From positions 1-64,000 of the forward strand of contig NZ_FOLD01000021.1 in assembly GCF_900112225.1 (NCBI RefSeq): 64,000 bases of DNA. The letters are read 5' to 3'. Position 1 is the stretch's first letter. Every line of letters begins with the position of its first letter. The notes beneath the pieces were generated by a model. It had not been told where the DNA came from and did no database searches. It worked only from the letters and a program-made list of their open reading frames with translations. This document shows, piece after piece, positions 61,677 through 64,000 of this stretch. Source of the DNA: Massilia yuzhufengensis (GTDB lineage: Bacteria; Pseudomonadota; Gammaproteobacteria; Burkholderiales; Burkholderiaceae_D). A program made the translations under genes and the position numbers.

Positions 61677-63674
61677 CTATTTCTGCAAGCGATAGCGCTG
61701 CTCGCGGTATAGAAGCGAAGGTAAAATGACATGTGCCATTGCGGTTTGGGCTTGCTCCGGGCTAGGTTGTTGAGTACCAATAGCTAAACCGCCAGTCGCG
61801 GCATCATACTCTCCTAGTAATGGGACGCCACCGGGACGTAAAATGGTTGCCGAGCTGCCCTCTAGCCATGCGAAGTAGTTGTCGAACTGGATGAGCGCTC
61901 GTCCAGGTGTAATACTGTCCTTCGCGAAGTCTCGCCCTATCATAGGATGTTCACTCGAGACTCCAAGCAGTGAAAGCAGCGTTGGTCCCAGGTCAACCTG
62001 ACTTGCAATTGACTTGATACGCTTCGGCGTTATATCGGCGCCGATGATTAAACCTGGTATATGAAATTTTTTGATTGGTACGAGACTGTTCCCGTAGACC
62101 CTATTGTCGTGGTCTGCCACAATAAGAAATATCGTATCCTTCCAATACGGCTGCTTTTTGGCTTCCGCTATAAATTTTCCTAGCGCAAAATCTGCGTACT
62201 TTACTGCATTATTAACTGTTTGCTTTGTCGGGTCATGCAGCTTAATTCGACCGTCTGGAAATTCGAATGGCTCGTGATTAGACGAACTAAATATCAGGCT
62301 GAAGAATGGTTTGCCTTCTGCATGAAGGGTACTTAAGCGCTCTAAAGATTTGTTGAATAAGTCTTCGTCCGACGCACCCCAGCTTCCTTCAAAAACCGGC
62401 TTCATATCCCGACGGTCCACTACTTTTTGGAAACCGTTACCGGTAAAGAAGCCGCGCATATTGTCGAAGTGCGCCTCTCCGCCGTAGACGAATTCAGTAT
62501 GAAATCCTTGCTTACCAAGTCCCAAGGCAAGTGTATAGAAGTTCTGTTGAGCTAAGGATAGCTTGACGACGCTTCGCGCTGGGGTAGGCGGGAAGCCTGC
62601 AACGACCGCTTCAATTCCGCGTACTGACCTGGTACCCGTAGCATATAGCTGTTCGAACCACCAGCCCTCGTGCTTCAGTTTTTCGAGCTCCGGGGTCACA
62701 GGCAGGCCTCCCAACGACTCGACAAAAGTCGCCCCTAAGCTTTCTTCGAGGACGATGACTAGGTTGTATGGCCGGCTACGCATTGTAGAGGCTTGCTGAT
62801 GATGCAACGTCGGCAAGTCTGTTGAGGTGAACTTAAGGTCTTTTAGCCATGGGGCCGATTTCACTGATGCGAGTACGGTTTCTCTGGGAAGCGCGCCGTA
62901 GATTTCGGAAGAGTTGGCTTCTTTGCCCATTGAGTGAATAGCTTCAATGACGGACCACGGAGAATTTATGACCAATGAGTTGACCATTGAGTCGCCAGTA
63001 ATGGCGAAGAGAGCCGTGTTTGCAGGCCTATGGGCAGTAGTCGACCTGATTTGAACGAACACTATAAGGACTAACAAAGGCCATACCAACAGCATCCTGG
63101 TCGACGGCCACATCACTGTAAGTTTAGAAGCCGAATACAAAACCTTGAAAAGAACAATGCTAATCAGGGTCGTGCCGCATAGGCCCAGTATCACTGCGAC
63201 TCGGAAGCCATTCCACAAGGTTGCTATGACTTCTGCCGGATATGACAAGTATTCCACAAACAGCCGGTTAGGCCTCACGTCGAATTGCATGACGAATTGG
63301 GGCGTAGAGAGCTCCATGAAAACAATAAAAACCAAGGAGATTGTTGCCCAAACGGTTGTAAACAGCTTCCAAAACGTGGCGGTTTTTTGATGTGCGAACA
63401 GGGGAGCGAGAACGAGGGGGATGACGAGCAAATATCCGAGCAGAATTAAGTCTGCTCGAACACCCTGAACAATGATGCGACCAAGTATCCCTGTAGCCTC
63501 TACCCGGTCCCACTGCCAAAGAAGTAATCCGATACGGGAAATCGAAAGCGCAAGCAGCCCTAGTACTAACAACTGTAAGAGGGTGGCATATGGTCCCATC
63601 CAGCGTGTCAGCCTTGCGACCGTAACTGCTTGGCGTCCACTGATTAGGGCATCTGCTCGTGATTCGTTTAACAT
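61677..63674 (-). CDS. LTA-synthase-like sulfatase family membrane protein
   Basis: A 665-residue protein. About five helices in the first 220 residues are followed by a sulfatase-fold domain: YNLVIVLEESLGATFVESLG (metal/nucleophile region), YATGTRSVRGIEAVVAGFPP (catalytic Thr), FFSLIFSSSNHEPFEFPDG and FLIVADHDNRVYGNSLVPIK. This matches the LtaS/OpgB phosphoglycerol transferase type. In Gram-negative bacteria this type transfers phosphoglycerol or phosphoethanolamine groups to periplasmic glucans or lipopolysaccharide. It is convergent with the unknown gene at 60856, on the other strand from the eptA operon. Confidence 0.88.
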   Translation of the reverse strand: MLNESRADALISGRQAVTVARLTRWMGPYATLLQLLVLGLLALSISRIGLLLWQWDRVEATGILGRIIVQGVRADLILLGYLLVIPLVLAPLFAHQKTATFWKLFTTVWATISLVFIVFMELSTPQFVMQFDVRPNRLFVEYLSYPAEVIATLWNGFRVAVILGLCGTTLISIVLFKVLYSASKLTVMWPSTRMLLVWPLLVLIVFVQIRSTTAHRPANTALFAITGDSMVNSLVINSPWSVIEAIHSMGKEANSSEIYGALPRETVLASVKSAPWLKDLKFTSTDLPTLHHQQASTMRSRPYNLVIVLEESLGATFVESLGGLPVTPELEKLKHEGWWFEQLYATGTRSVRGIEAVVAGFPPTPARSVVKLSLAQQNFYTLALGLGKQGFHTEFVYGGEAHFDNMRGFFTGNGFQKVVDRRDMKPVFEGSWGASDEDLFNKSLERLSTLHAEGKPFFSLIFSSSNHEPFEFPDGRIKLHDPTKQTVNNAVKYADFALGKFIAEAKKQPYWKDTIFLIVADHDNRVYGNSLVPIKKFHIPGLIIGADITPKRIKSIASQVDLGPTLLSLLGVSSEHPMIGRDFAKDSITPGRALIQFDNYFAWLEGSSATILRPGGVPLLGEYDAATGGLAIGTQQPSPEQAQTAMAHVILPSLLYREQRYRLQK

Positions 63675-64000
63675 CGATATTCCTTGTTGCGAATTAGACT
63701 ACTCAAATTTTCTGCACATGCAATTACGCTAATGACGTCAGAAGCTGATGACCAACACGCTCATTGCATACATGCCCACCTGACTGCCGCTTTCACATAC
63801 TTACTGTGATGCGATGCAATCATGTTTCGTATTCGTGCGAGCTTTGTATACGTCATTGGTACGGTGTGTCCTAAGATATGGCGTTCATCTAGGGCGCCTC
63901 GTGGTGGCTCGTCGCTAGCACTAGCGACACACAAATATCGGTCGCTCCGCGGGAGGATACTAGATGAGCGCTTCACTCACCACAACGTCAATGTGTAAAT
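63675..64000. other. Right-edge intergenic region
   Basis: Upstream of the sulfatase gene lie 326 bp with no convincing gene; a minus-strand frame of 71 codons has no recognisable features. No repeat or operator was identified. Confidence 0.5.

Noticed and set aside
1-64000. CRISPR arrays, rRNA genes, riboswitches and replication origin with iterons
   Set aside because: No regularly spaced repeat array, rRNA block, aptamer-like leader or iteron cluster was found on reading both strands; kfrA alone does not show an origin.

Overview
The window looks like a chromosomal segment of a betaproteobacterium, most like Oxalobacteraceae (Massilia/Duganella/Janthinobacterium type), joined to a long accessory island. 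This placement is an inference from protein character (class I PHA synthase, universal stress proteins, KfrA, H-NS-like protein, cop/czc gene style); no rRNA or tRNA gene is present to confirm it. Base composition changes abruptly at about 13.35 kb. Positions 0.8-13.0 kb are very GC-rich with dense G/C third positions. Almost everything to the right is much less GC-rich.

Region 1 (1-0.7 kb) holds the end of an IS1595-type transposase, a strong hairpin and two 18-bp repeats that look like an insertion-sequence end. Region 2 (0.7-11.5 kb) is a low-oxygen stress cluster. It has a hemerythrin-like protein, four universal stress proteins, a zinc alcohol dehydrogenase, an HlyD/RbbA/YhhJ-type ABC export system and a PHA synthase. 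Two perfect FNR/Anr boxes (TTGAT-N4-ATCAA) sit at 734-747 and 3818-3831. A PKD-domain secreted-protein gene with two frameshifts (11.7-13.0 kb) ends this part.

Region 3 (13.3-22.6 kb) is a scarred junction. It holds a kfrA-like fragment, an intact kfrA with palindromic operators, a second set of IS-end-like repeats, and a two-gene DUF4297/Cap4-nuclease plus SMC/Rad50-like ATPase operon that resembles Lamassu-type phage defence. Next to it are a relic of a copper-ATPase module, an XRE regulator and several unknown small genes.

Region 4 (22.8-28.7 kb) is an arsenic operon (arsR, a decayed arsC, arsC, arsB, a glutaredoxin-type arsC, arsH), followed by a nickel/cobalt dmeR-DUF1289-dmeF set and an H-NS-like silencer. 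Region 5 (28.7-41.9 kb) is a copper island on the minus strand. It has copA P-ATPase plus an unusual ATP-grasp protein, copD, copC, DUF305, a CusF-like protein, a multicopper oxidase, an outer-membrane factor, a His/Met-rich protein and a Cys-rich small protein. Two MerR-type promoters with 19-bp spacers serve it, and its cueR is at 41.5 kb. A divergent gene codes for an exported protein of tandem 32-residue Cys-rich repeats.

Region 6 (42.0-45.4 kb) carries a VIT-family transporter, dgkA, a cytochrome b561 and a DMT exporter with a His-rich tail. The operator of this exporter nearly matches the dmeR operator. Region 7 (45.6-53.6 kb) is a czc-like RND efflux operon with accessory genes. Region 8 (53.8-63.7 kb) is a two-component system followed by an envelope-remodelling set: EptA, two PAP2 phosphatases, DedA, a PepSY protein, a four-repeat membrane protein and an LTA-synthase-like sulfatase.

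Taken together, the island links metal efflux (As, Cu, Ni/Co, Zn/Cd/Co) with lipid A/envelope modification, phage defence and plasmid-type nucleoid proteins. Several decayed duplicates show that it was assembled by repeated rearrangement.
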